DNA of 64,000 bases from Rotaria socialis (lineage: Eukaryota; Rotifera; Eurotatoria; Philodinida; Philodinidae). The notes below the pieces were generated by a model, which was not told where the DNA came from, did no database searches, and worked only from the letters and a program-made list of their open reading frames with translations. The stretch spans positions 224,461 through 288,460 of the forward strand of contig CAJNYU010003189.1 in the NCBI GenBank assembly GCA_905331475.1, written 5' to 3'. Numbering within the stretch: position 1 is the stretch's first letter; every line of letters begins with the position of its first letter. The position numbers were made by a program, and so were the translations under genes. Below are positions 14,198 through 25,672 of the stretch, one piece after another.

Positions 14198-14450
14198 TTT
14201 AGTAACAATGAACACACCAATATAACCGGATAATAATCCTCAAAATTTTCTATTCTATCTAATGTAAGAGAACGAACGAGTCCGATTGAAGAATAAATCA
14301 TCCAATAGAAATACTTTTTCGTCTAGAATCCAGCCTCTTTCTTCATTGGACGACAGATGACAGTCGTAGTCATCTCTCCGAAAAAAGTATCTACTTCAGT
14401 AGTGGCACATGAATTATAAGGCAACTCTTTTGTAGAATCATTCGAACAAT

Positions 14451-14497
14451 GGATGTGGGTATGAGTACCAATGAAAAATAGAACCCACACCACCCCC
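14451..14497. repeat. TGTGGG-arm palindrome
   Basis: GGATGTGGGTATGAG on the left is answered by AACCCACACCACCCCC on the right across a short core. It belongs to the dispersed family described in the findings, and lies upstream of PWP2. Confidence 0.5.
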
Positions 14498-14765
14498 TTC
14501 ATAGACTAATCTAACGCTTTTACTGATTAGAAGGGCGCAATGAAAAGTCGTTATGATCATTAATAAATATTTCACTTGAACGACGAATTGATGAACAGAA
14601 TACCAACGCTTAATTCTAGTTCGAATATAAATGCAAATTAAAAGAAAGCCAGTCATGCTGTAATCACACGGATATGAACGTGCCGAAGTGTTTGCGGGGC
14701 TGTAATTCTTCTCTTAGTCTATGCCTACCGTCACCCACACCCTGTTTCGTGTTCTTCTAAGTATT

Positions 14766-15270
14766 CAACTGGGCCACTTGAAGATATAGCAACAAAGATA
14801 CATTCATTACATGTAGGACATAAATATAAATGTCGCATTGATGCATAAAATTGAGCTAATCTTGATGAACCATCGAATTCTACGAAAGAAACTAAAATAC
14901 GAGAATCAAGTATTGGCGAAAAACCAAGATTTATTCAAGAACTTGAACCTATTATAGTCAATAACGTACGATCTCTTATTTTAACTGCTCGCGTTAAACA
15001 TGATCCAACATCTGAATTGAATGGAAAGAATAGTAAAAATACGTGTATGATATTCATTAGTGAATAATTATGAAATATTTGGTTGAAAAATGATCATTGA
15101 ATTCTAAAAGATAATCATATGCAATTAGATGTTGTTATTGGTAATACAATTAAATTGATAATTCATAAAACTATAGTAAAGAATGCAGGTACTTATGAAT
15201 TAATAGCTGTGAATGCTCTTGACTCAATTACTTGTATATTCTACGTAAAACATTCCATTTGTAGAAAAAC
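14766..15270 (+). pseudogene. Fragment of a titin/twitchin-like FN3-Ig protein
   Basis: One frame shows the end of a fibronectin type III domain: LHVGHKYKCRIDA, two stops, then DEPSNSTKET. A linker with EKPRFIQELEPIIVN leads into an I-set immunoglobulin domain (LTARVKHDP, IWLKNDH, and IHKTIVKNAGTYELIAVNA). At least five in-frame stops interrupt it, and no flanking splice sites or further domains are present. I read it as a decayed fragment copied from a muscle-type giant protein gene. The domain call rests on recognisable motifs; the parent gene is not identified. Confidence 0.65.
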
Positions 15271-15279
15271 ATCAATATT

Positions 15280-16070
15280 CTATTCTATTGGGTAAGTTTA
15301 ACATAGAAAGGGTGGCGTTAAGAGCCGAAATCAGCCCCCTCTAGGAATCGAGATCTTCTCTACCAAAATTATCATAAACAATGCCAAAAATTGTTTTACA
15401 GCAAAATCAGTTCAATATATTATATGTTTTGTGGACACAGACACCTCGTTATGTTATGTTTTAAATACGCCTATCTAGCTGAGACATCAACCGACTTTTT
15501 TGACTTCTACCACTTTTCATTCACTATATCTTGATCAGATCTACAGTTTTGTGTACAAAATCGGGTAAAAACCTTGGCACGGGAGTCACGATAAAGGGAA
15601 AATAACAAATTTTTTGATAAATATTTCTGATCTCTGATAAAATCGCTAAGCGAATAGTTTCGATTTTAATCGGAACCATTATGAATCTTATATCAAAAGA
15701 TAGATCTCGATCAGGTATAGCATGGACGTGGGTGTGGGTTTTCTCTTCAGCCACATCACACATCCTAGTGTATCATACGATAGTCAATAACTATAGATTA
15801 TAATATCGTTGTATTAGTCTAGAAACTCTCCGTTGATTATAATAAAATGATGTCTTGAGAAAAGTGCAACTAATTATCTTTGAAAATAAAATCTGGTATA
15901 TCAAAATACGAAGAATAGTAAAGAAATTTTTAAATTTTTATGCGCATATGAAATTATGCGCTGAACAAAAAGAGAAAAATGTGTCCTTATTTATACTGAC
16001 GGCATCGGTCTAACAGAACATATGAGTATGTCGATATCAATATGAACACTTGTAAGATAACGGTATAGAT
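15280..16070. other. Intergenic DNA with one TGTGGG palindrome
   Basis: There is no coding signal. A palindrome of the dispersed family sits at 15726-15762 (GACGTGGGTGTGGG, core TTTTCTCTTCAG, then CCACATCACAC). The rest is AT-rich. Confidence 0.5.
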
Positions 16071-16074
16071 GAAC

Positions 16075-18055
16075 ATGGAATATTCGTGTATTCAATTGAA
16101 TGATTTACCCGATGAAATTCTTATGATTATTTTTAAAAAAAATGGCTAATATGGATATACTTTATTCTTTAGTAGGTGTCAATAACCGATTAAATAAAAT
16201 TGTACGTGATTCTGATTTTACAAATCATTTGGCTCTTACTCTGTTTACATCAAATGGTTTCGTTTATTCATTGCCTAATTCAATAGTTGATCGATTTTGT
16301 TTATATATTTTACCTGAAATTCATCAAAAAATCAAATGGCTCGATCTTGAATCACTAGCAATGGAGCGCATTCTTCTTGCTGCAGATTATCCTAATTTAT
16401 ATGGAATTAGTTTATATAATATTCAGACAGAAACAGCCATAAGTCGTTTTTAATAAGTTGAGAATAGTTTCGCATTGATTCGTATTTATTTATTAGTATG
16501 AAGATATAAAAGTTGTCATCAAAGATATCATTTTCCTTGAAACATAAGTATTTCTATAAAAGAAATACTAAGCTTCCGTATTGTCTACAAAATAAACTTT
16601 TGAAAAAGTAAATCTAGAATAAAATAAAGGATAATAATTCATGATTTTACATACCGCACCTCACTCCCGCCAAAAAAAATAGAAGGTCACCCCTGTATAA
16701 GGCTATGTTCGGACAAAAGTACAAACGCCTTGTTAGAAGGCCATGAACTAATTAGTTGATATTACAAAAATATTGCATTTTTAATAAATATTAATTGAAA
16801 AAAAAGAACCGATTGTCTCGTGTTCTTTGCGAGATTCTTCCTGTCCTATCATAAATAGTACATTTTTTACCGAAAAATGCCTGAAAAAAATGATAATTAA
16901 AGTTATTAATTATTTTCAAATTTTTTTAAGTAGTAATTGGCCAAGAATTGACTTGAACAGAAGGCCACCGAAAAAGTCTTGAGACACTCTAAGCCCATGC
17001 CCTTTTATTCTTGGAAGAGAGGGGGAGTTTACAACACAACATTTATAAAGCAATATAATAAATTAAGGAAGTCCAAAGAAGTAAATCATCTATATACATT
17101 ACAACGTTATTAAGAAATGAATATAGCATACATATTTAGATTTAAGTAATCATATGAAATCTAAAAAAGCATCTTTCTTAATGAATTATTAATGTTTTCA
17201 TTGTTCAGATGAAACTTGTGCAATTGGTAAATTGAAAAATCAGATTTTATCACTTTCTGTCGACATCGATACAAATGAAGCAAAAAGTTTACCAGAAGAT
17301 GGTAATACAATTTTATTCACACTTATCTTCAGTACATTCACTAATTTACGATATTTAAATTTTGGTCCATCTTTATTATATTATCAACGATTATCATTTG
17401 GTACTCGAGCTCTAAATATTATGTCTATTTGCACAATTTCACTGATTGTCTTCATTTACTTGATGGTTGTTTCAGTCAACTTCATGCGATTTTCGCTGAT
17501 ATATCTTTCGTTTTCTCGTCGCCTCTTTTTTTCTAGGAAGAATTACCTACTTCAAAAATGCTTTTCGTTGCACTGTGATTCGAAAACATATGTTTATGAT
17601 GAATTAATTTTACCACTTTAGCATCGAATGTCAAATTTAGAAAGACTTGATTTGTGTCTTATTGTTGATGAAAGAAAAACATTTTTTGATGGCTATAATT
17701 TTAAGATGCATATTATTAATCATGTGTCACGATTAAACGAATTCATATTTAATATTCGCTCATCAAGTCGTTTTTATAATGAAGCTAATTTACGATCAAA
17801 TGAATACATTCAAAAGACATTCAGCGATTTTACACATAAACAAATTAGGGTGTGGGTGTTGATCTTCTCTGTATCTACACCCCACACCCACGCAATTTCG
17901 GAAGAAATATAACACGAAGCAATTGTGCCAAAATGAATTACGCATATTTATCTAGAAAACTACAACTTCCTGGAGATTCAAACAATTTTTCTCCTAGAAT
18001 ACAACACTTTCCTGAGCATATAAAGGACTATTTTCCGCATGCGGAAGTACACTGA
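16075..18055 (+). pseudogene. F-box-like family copy 1, decayed
   Basis: MEYSCIQLNDLPDEILMIIF is an F-box-type start. The frame then breaks in an A8 run at about 16135-16142 and resumes as MANMDILYSLVGVNNRLNKI. After an intron, the LRR-like body appears (KLKNQILSLSVDIDTNEA, NLRYLNFGPS). A second frameshift near 17410 moves the LHNFTDCLHLLDGCFSQLH block to another frame. A third block (MSNLERLDLCLIVDERKTFF) runs to 17850, where a TGTGGG palindrome interrupts it. Family members are expected to act as substrate receptors of ubiquitin ligases, but this copy is unlikely to be functional. The first break alone could be a homopolymer sequencing error. Confidence 0.7.
17848..17891. repeat. TGTGGG-arm palindrome inside F-box-like pseudogene 1
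   Basis: Left arm GGGTGTGGGTGTT, core GATCTTCTCTGTATC, right arm ACACCCCACACCCAC. It sits where the F-box-like frame is lost. Its left arm and core recur, inverted, at 25353-25387 next to F-box-like copy 2. Confidence 0.8.
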
Positions 18056-18059
18056 TTAT

Positions 18060-18990
18060 TAGTAATTTATTATTCAAATAAAGCATTAACTGAAACAGAT
18101 TGATTTACATCAAATTTAAGCGTTGAAAGAATCAGGAAGATAAGAAAGAATAGTGGTTGCAAACAGCCATTGAATGGCACATTATTACAAATGAAAATAT
18201 GCTATGTGTTTGTGCATACACTTCAGAAAAAAAATCGAAATGAAATTACAAGTAAAAAGCAAATATGTTCTAAGTAGTAATATAAAAAGAGTTTTTTTGT
18301 CTAAATAATATAAACAACAGACTAAGAAACCGTAAACTGTTTGTAAAAATAAATAGTTTGCGCAATTAACATTAGATGAAGTCGAAAAAGTTTTTGATGT
18401 AGAACTGCTTATCAGAGCTAACGGAAAGAAATCTGTTTAAATATCTGTCACGCTTTACAAAATGAAGATTAGAATGTTTGGCATTTTTCCTTCCTTACGC
18501 ATTGTAATACATTATAGCCAACATCTTCGTTCTATTGTAAAATGTATTTCTTCAGAAGACGGAACTTCAGCCTCTAACGTAAGTGGAAGAATGTATACGC
18601 ATATATTGATATTGTCTAGGTGCTTCAAATCTAATCTAGCTCTTATTTTAATGATTAATAGTTAGAGTAATGCTATTATTTTAGTTTGTCGTTGGACTAT
18701 CCATAAAATGACATAATTTCTTGGCATAAGTATATGTAAGTTATCTTTGTCATATGGTAATGGTGCTAATAGGATGAACTTCGTATAGCAGATTAGATCT
18801 CTTTCCTCTGTTTTAATTATCGAATCGAAATTTCAATATTGAATAGAATTTCATCTATTTCCATGGATTGAAGCAGAATCTAGGTTTCTCAGGATTGTAC
18901 GGGCGTCTTTTGAAATCTCCATTTAGTATCAATTTCATATAAAAGATTCGTAAGTCAAGATTGAGATCCGCAAGCCACATTATGAGTCCC
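18060..18990. other. AT-rich intergenic DNA
   Basis: No gene is supported. The short frames have no splice context or domain motifs. Confidence 0.45.
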
Positions 18991-18996
18991 TTGAGC

Positions 18997-19048
18997 AAGG
19001 CCGAAACTGGTGATGACTGCTTCTATGTTCACCTTTTGATCGTCGATC
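18997..19048. repeat. 52-bp inverted repeat, left copy
   Basis: AAGGCCGAAACTGGTGATGA and the bases after it recur as reverse complement at 20323-20372, with only a few changes. The two copies bracket the first coding exon of the ABC transporter and its donor site, which suggests an inverted duplication or two copies of one repeat. Confidence 0.8.
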
Positions 19049-19468
19049 TTTGCTTTTCGATTCGCTATCACCACACCAAATAATAACGTTACGCATGAAG
19101 TGCACGCTGTACAAAGTATTTTTACGAATAATCATTCGCTGATTTTCGATCGCAATATAGGACGATAGAACGACAAGAGTGAGTCACTTTGAATGTTCGG
19201 CGTTGCTACTTCTCTCAATATAAGACACCCACTAATAGGGCAACTCACTAGTCGCCCTTTATCTGAACCATCCAAGATGCCACATTCGAATGGAACAATC
19301 GTGAAATTGTTTTTTAGGCTCATAAAAAGGTAGTTGCATTGGTATTTTCCTTTTCTCACGTGCCCTTTTTTGCCGGATCAGTGGGCACATATAGAGAATC
19401 GGACAAAATTTACTTGTTTTCTTGCTTACCATGAGTATTTTTCTCCCTACCACATCTTTGTTTGTCAC

Positions 19469-22400
19469 ATGCGTCGTGTAGCTTCCCTGTTGATTGATAA
19501 CTGGCGTTTGTCGCATCTATATTTCTATTCGGATGCATGGGTCTACGCTCGACTTATGCTAGTGCTCTTAATCATTATGGAATTGATTTCAATCGGTTTG
19601 GGTGTCTTGTTGTCCTATTGGCTCAATGCATTTTTCAACGCTCTTCAACAATTGGACCAATCCACATTTATTCGTTTACTGTTCTACTTTCCGATTATCA
19701 TTCTGACAATAGGCGCCGTGAGAGTTTATAAATCCTACATGGCACAATTGCTTGAACTTCAATGGAGACGTTGGTTAACAAATCATTTCTTGAGTAATTA
19801 TCTAGCAGAGCATGCCTATTATGGAGCATTGTTCCAGACAAATCGTGACGATAATCCTGATCAAAAAATATCCGCCGATATCAGATCTTACATTGCGCAC
19901 ACATGTAATTTAACAATTGGCGCACTTCATGCAATCGTTACATTTATTTCTTATGTCTTAATTTTATGGTCTCTATCCGGTGTGGTTACAATTCATGTTA
20001 CACAATATTTCTCATATAATATACGAGGAAGCTTGATGTGGGTAGCCATTATTTGTGCCGGATTTGGNTTGCGCTATATACGAATACTTTACATTCGTTT
20101 TGACCAGTTTTTCATGTTCTATCTGAATCAGCCGTCAAGATCCATCCACTTTAAAATAAACATTGAGGGTGTGGGTGTGGAATCGGTCAAAAATTGAAAA
20201 TTTAAAGATTTTGTTCGACCGATTTCACACTAGTGGCGGCACCATGGGTGGGCTGTGGTGGGCTAAGTTCACCCTAAAATATGTTGAGCCCACCCAGAAT
20301 TTTTTTAAGGCTTCTGAAAAAATCGATGATCAAAAGGTGAACATAGAAGCAGTCATCACCAGTTTCGGCCTTNCAATATCATCTCTTACATACAGCGATG
20401 GAGTATGACTTCGCTTTCATCTATTACAATACCAGATGAACAAGAACTCGAAAGAAATTTTCTGTTATTCAATAGCATTTTAAGTCGAGTAGAACGCATT
20501 TCATATTGAAAGTCAAAATGAAGCGGAAGTGTTTTAACGGAAAAATCTATTGGAAAACCTATTGTACGAAGCGAAAATTTTACTAGAATTCAAGAAAATT
20601 ATGAATTAGAAAATTATTTTCTAAGAAACTTTCATCAAGTAGCATCTTATCTAGTTTCTTGTACGCAGAGTTGTTCAATAAAAAAAGAAAGTTTGTTTTT
20701 GGTGAAAAAGCGGAAGAGGTGGCAACCCCGATCGAAAACTACTCCAAGCCTTATATACACTCATGTGAACTATTTAGCATTGAATAAGAAACAGTTTTGA
20801 CTAATCCAAAAGTTCGACAAATTTTCCAATGATTTGTTCGGTTTTCAAAACTAAGGTAGTTCGAGCCCATCCTAGTCTGGATTCCTGGCGCAGCCTCTAT
20901 TCCACACCGAGTCCGAAAGGTTTATTTTAAAGTGGGTGGATTTTGACGGCTGATTCAGATAGAGCATGAAAAACTAGTCAAAACGAATGTAAAGTATTCG
21001 TATATAGCGCAAGTCTTTATGGCAAAAGAATGTCATTTTTAAAAGCATAGTGTAGGAAATAAAATAAACATTGGTGTGATTTTTTGTTAAAGATCACAAA
21101 AACACGCTTGGCAGCCTAAATTCCTTTGAACTTATACGCCGATTGAGAGATGGACGGAGTCGAAGCGACTATGTTCAAGATTTGAGCCATCGAACAGAGA
21201 ACTGCTAACCGATTATTCTGCCTTTTTCTGATTTCAGTTGCATTAAAAAGAATAAAATTTCAAACAATTGGAGGAATACATTTTCGAAAAAGTTCCAATA
21301 TCGAGTTTGAGTTCATAGTACCCTCGTAGTCAAGAATTTTTGATAGGGGATGTCCCTATAGCAGAGATAAAATCTCCCACAGTGTGGCAAATGTTCAGCG
21401 ACGTATTCTCCGCCATGCGTTGATTATCCTAGCAGATGCCGAAGCACCACAATTGAATGGGGCCTAGTCGCAACCAACATGTTCGTATCTCTTTCTCGAG
21501 ATGAATGTAGACTCTTGATAGACTTTTCCAAAGAATGGCTGTTTTATATAAAAGTTGAGAATTGTTTCAGGTACTCTGATAACGGATCGTATTGGTCGAA
21601 ATCTGATAACTTTAAACTATGAACAAGAACGTCATGAAGCCAATTTTCGATATGGACTCGCTCGACTTCGAGATCATGTGGAATCTGTGGCGATGTATAG
21701 AGGTGAATTTCATGAATACGCATCCTTAACGACTATGTTCTCTGCACTAATGTCAAACTTTCGCGAGATAATGCGTTGTTCACTTCATCTGAATTGGTTC
21801 TTGGAGTTGTTTACTTACATATCAGATATCTTTCCATATCTAGTCGCTTCGACTCATTACTTCTCGAAACAGATCACTCTCGGAGATTTGACACAAATCG
21901 GATCGTCTTTTGTACGTGTGAAATCATCACTCTCATTTGTTGTCACATCTTACACCACAATTGCACAGTGGCGAGCAGAAACAAAACGACTCATCAATTT
22001 AGACAATACTTTAAAGGATTGGCATGCAGCAAAGCAAAATTCCAAAATCAAAATCGTCCGTACATTCAAGGAGCGGAACATTCGAATAGAAGGATTGACC
22101 TCGCAGTTGCCATGGAAAATTGCTGCTGACTATCCGCAAATTCTCTTTGAAAATTTCAATTACGTTTTCGAACCATATCAGTCTGTGCTTATCACAGGTA
22201 AGAAGACAACAACCATAATCACGTCTGATTCGATTGAATCTTTTTTCTGGAATGAAACCATTCATAAGAGTACAGAAAATAGTCTTGATAGCTTATTTCT
22301 TTTCTATATATTTAAGGTCAATCTGGATGTGGAAAATCCACTTTACTTCGAATTCTTGCTGGTATTTGGCCGTACGGTCGTGGAACAATCACTATGCCTG

Positions 22401-22840
22401 CTCAAGATGCAATTGAATTTGTTCCTCAAAAGATCTATTGTCCACTTGGGCCTCTTCGTCATTGTTTGACTTATCCAACGACGACGCTATGTTCATCGAC
22501 GGACAATGCAAATATCGAGCGGCTTTTGAGTCTTTGTCAACTCGAATCATTAGCAAATCGTTTAGATGATATTGACGATTGGTCTCTCGTTTTGTCGTCT
22601 GGAGAACAGCAGAAAATGATTTTCGTTCGTGTTCTTCTTCATCAACCGAAATGGATCTTTTTAGATGAAGTGACATCATCATTAGATGAACCATCTGAAA
22701 CACATTTATATTCCACTCTATTTCGAGAACTCGGTTCCTATTCGACAATCATCAGCGTAGGGCATCGAAAGAATTTGCGGCAATTTCATCGAATTCAATT
22801 GCAATGTGTCGATGGACAAATCACACGAGTTGATACATAA
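19469..22840 (+). CDS. SbmA/YddA-type ABC transporter (permease + ATPase), bacterial-like
   Basis: This fused membrane-ATPase half transporter belongs to the bacterial YddA/SbmA group (COG4178 type), which moves peptides, vitamin B12-like molecules or drugs. The membrane part shows YWLNAFFNALQQLD, LQWRRWLTNHFLSNYL, DNPDQKISADI and ILWSLSG. Next come TLITDRIGRNLITLNYEQER, EANFRYGLARLRDHVE and YRGEF. The ATPase has Walker A GQSGCGKST, signature LSSGEQQK, Walker B WIFLDEVTSSLDE and an H-loop VGHR. Two introns restore one frame: 20067-21570 (its GT contains an N; acceptor TTTCAG) and 22198-22316. The start is uncertain: ATG 19469 or a more upstream ATG in the same frame. All key ATPase residues are intact. 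A bacterial-type gene with eukaryotic introns suggests horizontal transfer (inference). Confidence 0.82.
20069..21012. mobile_element. Fold-back element inside the ABC transporter intron
   Basis: Arms of about 93 bp (20069-20161 and 20920-21012) are near-identical inverted copies, beginning TTGCGCTATATACGAATACT and ending at TTTAAAATAAAC. The left arm is followed by GGGTGTGGGTGTGG, and the right inner side carries TCCACACC. The 0.76 kb interior holds no intact gene. No clear target duplication is visible. The left arm starts two bases after the exon end, so the element may supply the splice donor. Confidence 0.8.
20323..20700 (+). pseudogene. Degenerate coding fragment inside the fold-back element
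   Basis: Scattered frames read VNIEAVITSFGL.ISSLTY, then TSLSSITIPDEQELERNFLL, FNSILSRVERISY and ENYELENYFLRNFHQVAS. They are separated by stops and a frame change near the N at 20373. The pattern loosely resembles the end of an ABCC-type membrane domain followed by its linker, but that is a weak resemblance. The first 50 bases are the inverted copy of 18997-19048. Confidence 0.3.
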
Positions 22841-22849
22841 TAGAATATT

Positions 22850-23090
22850 TCATCATTTGACAGAAATCAATTTTTGTATTTTCTCGAAGCGTCTTGTGAG
22901 AATATCGACTAAATTTCACTTCAACGTGATTATTTTTCTGTTCTTTTTTTCACAGCGCATACTCAATAAGAGACTCAATAAATGAAGGAGAAAATGTCAC
23001 GCTAGGAGATCCATGACAGCGAGATTTTTGATATTCAGTAGGCTTCATCCAGAAGAAACATTGACACGTTAATAAATCCTAGTTGACATG
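22850..23090. other. 3' flank of the ABC transporter
   Basis: I see no gene here. Short AT-rich DNA separates the transporter stop from the possible minus-strand gene. Confidence 0.4.
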
Positions 23091-23354
23091 CTACCAGCGT
23101 CGAGGAAAATCGTATTTTTCGTTTTCGTTCAGATCCTCAACATTGAGAATCGTCGTATAATATTTTTTCAATAGGGTTGTATCATCATCGGAAATGACAG
23201 ATCGAGCGTCAAACAACTGCAATGAAGATGCATGTTGTGCAGTGACCATCAACTATTGAGCATCCAATTGGCATGGACTGCTGTGCCAATTTACGTACTT
23301 CATCCCACTCACCAACAGACGGTAACAGTCGAATTCAGATTGAGCATTAGTCAT
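23091..23354 (-). CDS. Possible small two-exon gene, unrecognised
   Basis: ATG at 23354 opens MTNAQSEFDCYRLL followed by a GTGAGT donor. An acceptor (CTTCATTGCAG) then leads into LFDARSVISDDDTT, LLKKYYTTILNVEDLN, ENEKYDFPRRW and a stop. The joined product is about 55 residues, acidic and charged, with no signal peptide. The reading depends on one intron of about 120 bases. It may instead be the last exons of a larger gene or a remnant. No family is recognised. Confidence 0.3.
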
Positions 23355-23359
23355 ATTTT

Positions 23360-24400
23360 ACTATTTTCTTTCCTCTCCAATGACAAGTGTAAACTCAACC
23401 TTACAAAACGGGTTGATCGTATCAGTGTCATTAATGAAACATCATTTTTTAGAAAAATTAAAAAAGATGAGGCCACTTTGAAACGTTTTGAAAAATATGA
23501 ATGACTGCACTTCATAGAAAGCCTCCGAGTGAGGAAGAAGGAAAGAACGTAGTTTCATGGACGCTTCCACAATTAGGACTTCCTTCTGTCTCAAGTGGTG
23601 ACTCATCAGTTGAGTTGAATTCTTTTCCATAGAAGCGAATATGAAGTTTTATTAAAAAATCTTAATATCAGTTTCGTTAACAACTTTTCTGTGAATTATT
23701 TTAAGTTCCATCAACATGTGGTGTTGAAATAAGCTAGAATGTCTGAATAGTTTGACAGTGTTTATCTGTGTCGAGATCTTCGAAATTCCGGCAATTCTTA
23801 ACCTGAAATTGCTGATATTGCACAATATTAATGAATACACATTATCTTTTTCATGGCGTTTGTTAGTATTCGACATTATATTCTTTTATTACTTTTTATG
23901 CTGTAGTTTTGAAACTTGTTTGGGTTTTTAAACATTTTCATTCAAATTGTTGTTAATTGCGTATACATCTCCAGTTTTTTGTTCGTTCACATTCAGTATT
24001 TTCGTGAACTTTCGACTTCTTATAATACAAACTATGTAGAAAACTACAGAAGCCAAATGTCTTTTAGCAACAGTTAAACGCGCCGTGGTACATAGGTACA
24101 AGACTCCCCTCATCCTGTTATTAAGTCCCAGAAATGCACACTTCCCAGGATCCCTAATCAAAACTTTACATATACACTATACATGCAGTTTAAAAATTCC
24201 AGCTAGATTGGCTTGTATGAGTTATACTAACCAATGGTGCAACTACGCCACTCAGTTTCGTCCCAACGAAAAGGAAGAGAACAAATTTCCCTATCTATGA
24301 GCAAAAAAAATGAATATGAAGTTCTCTCCATTCGGGAAAATCCCTCGTTTAGCGATCTATATGTAAATACGCCCGAAGCGTAGCTGTAGGGGCATACTAC
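23360..24400. other. No gene clearly supported
   Basis: One plus-strand stretch (about 23515-23635) reads LHRKPPSEEEGKNVVSWTLP and onward without stops and could be an orphan exon. No partner exon was found. The remainder shows nothing recognisable. Confidence 0.35.
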
Positions 24401-24464
24401 TTACATACTTGCTCGTATTCATCTACGACCCTCTTATCAAGCGTCTAACAGCAACAAACGACAA

Positions 24465-24662
24465 TGGCGAAGTTCAGACAAATAGTTTTTTGATTGTCCT
24501 CTTGGTGTTGTTGGGAGCAATTTACATGCCACTAGTTGAAGCTGGTAAGCCTAGTGGTGCTAATGTGGTGGTGATGGCGACTGTGATTCTGGTAGGTGTC
24601 AGACTTTCTGTTGCGATGGTCGTGGTACGGATACTGGTGGTAGTCATCGTTGTTGTTGTTAA
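24465..24662 (+). pseudogene. Remnant of a small secreted Gly/Cys-rich peptide gene
   Basis: ATG opens MAKFRQI. One base missing from a T6 run would continue it as VFLIVLLVLLGAIYMPLVEAG, a textbook signal peptide. After GKPSGAN a second frame gives GGDGDCDSGRC, QTFCCDGRGTDTGGSHRCCC and then a stop, with nine or so cysteines. A GTAAG at 24545 and a CTGGTAG near 24593 could instead mark a short intron. As it stands the frame is broken, either by decay or by homopolymer errors. No known family is recognised. Confidence 0.4.
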
Positions 24663-24719
24663 GTCAGGTATGTTGTATCACTATAGTCTTTCGATGATAA
24701 CTCACTGAAAGAATGCCAC

Positions 24720-25320
24720 TGACATTTTAATCCTATCATTTGTTTATTCTCCTTTAATTTTATTATTTTAAATGCTTTTTCATACTGAACTGATTCATTT
24801 TGTGTGCGTTTTAGCAAGGACGATACAAACACATACTAACACAGAAAATCGAACATGACTATCAAGTATTATTATCATCAAACATTATCAACTATTTAGC
24901 TTGCTCCTCTCCTATTCATATCACAATTAGTTAGCTTCCTCATCTTTATTTCTGTATTTTTCACAATATTCTATTCTAATAAAATATGCGCTTCGAAAAC
25001 ATACTCTGATTTTTGACTGTTTGCGAACAGCACCTAATATCTACAATACTCATAAGTAGCTCTTCGTTGACACTCACTGGGCTTTTTTCTCAAGGAAAAT
25101 ATTAGGTATGTGCTGGTAGTTTCAACGCTTCAACAAAACATTGCGATCATATTCAACTACCTTTTGATTTTATGATAAATCTTCTTCAATATTGAAACAA
25201 AATGTTTTGATCCATCGAAAAACTAAATCTGATTTTTCAGTACATTTTACATCTATCTCTATTAAACTTAAGTCGAAGTACGAGAAAACAGTGATACTCA
25301 CATCAAGATTGATTATACAC
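24720..25320. other. AT-rich intergenic DNA
   Basis: No coding signal or structured repeat was seen. Confidence 0.4.
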
Positions 25321-25334
25321 AAAAAAACAAAATT

Positions 25335-25387
25335 TGTGTGTGTGTGTGTGTGGGTGTAGATACAGAGAAGATCAACACCCACACCCA
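25335..25387. repeat. TGTGGG-arm palindrome fused to a TG microsatellite
   Basis: A (TG)n run turns into GGGTGTAGATACAGAGAAGAT and closes with CAACACCCACACCC. In reverse complement, about 35 bases are identical to the palindrome at 17848. Confidence 0.75.
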
Positions 25388-25631
25388 GAAGAGGTGGCAA
25401 CCCTGGTGCTAAATGATTCCATAATACATCACCGTGACGTCGATTATACATTGTCAGATCTAAACTAAATTAATTTGTTTAAATAGAAGAAAAGATTTCA
25501 AAAGAAAAATTTACTTAATAATATTATGCTAATTCCATTGATTCATTACAATCTTGTGCTATTTGTAATACTTCAGTTAATCAAGATAAAATTTCGAGCA
25601 CGAACATAATCATATGAACATAGACGAAACT

Positions 25632-25648
25632 TGAGGGTGTGGGGGGAC
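25632..25648. repeat. TGTGGG-like half palindrome
   Basis: GAGGGTGTGGGGGGACC lies just outside the truncated end of F-box-like copy 2, about 25 bases from the assembly N. Confidence 0.4.
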
Positions 25649-25672
25649 CATATAATTAACCGGATGTCAACA

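Noticed and set aside
21776..22265. Other-frame and minus-strand open frames over the YddA-type exon
   Set aside because: They overlap conserved transporter motifs in the true frame and have no support of their own.
24409..24708. A 99-residue hydrophobic Val-rich protein
   Set aside because: Past the signal peptide the Val run is the wrong frame of a Gly/Cys-coding stretch.
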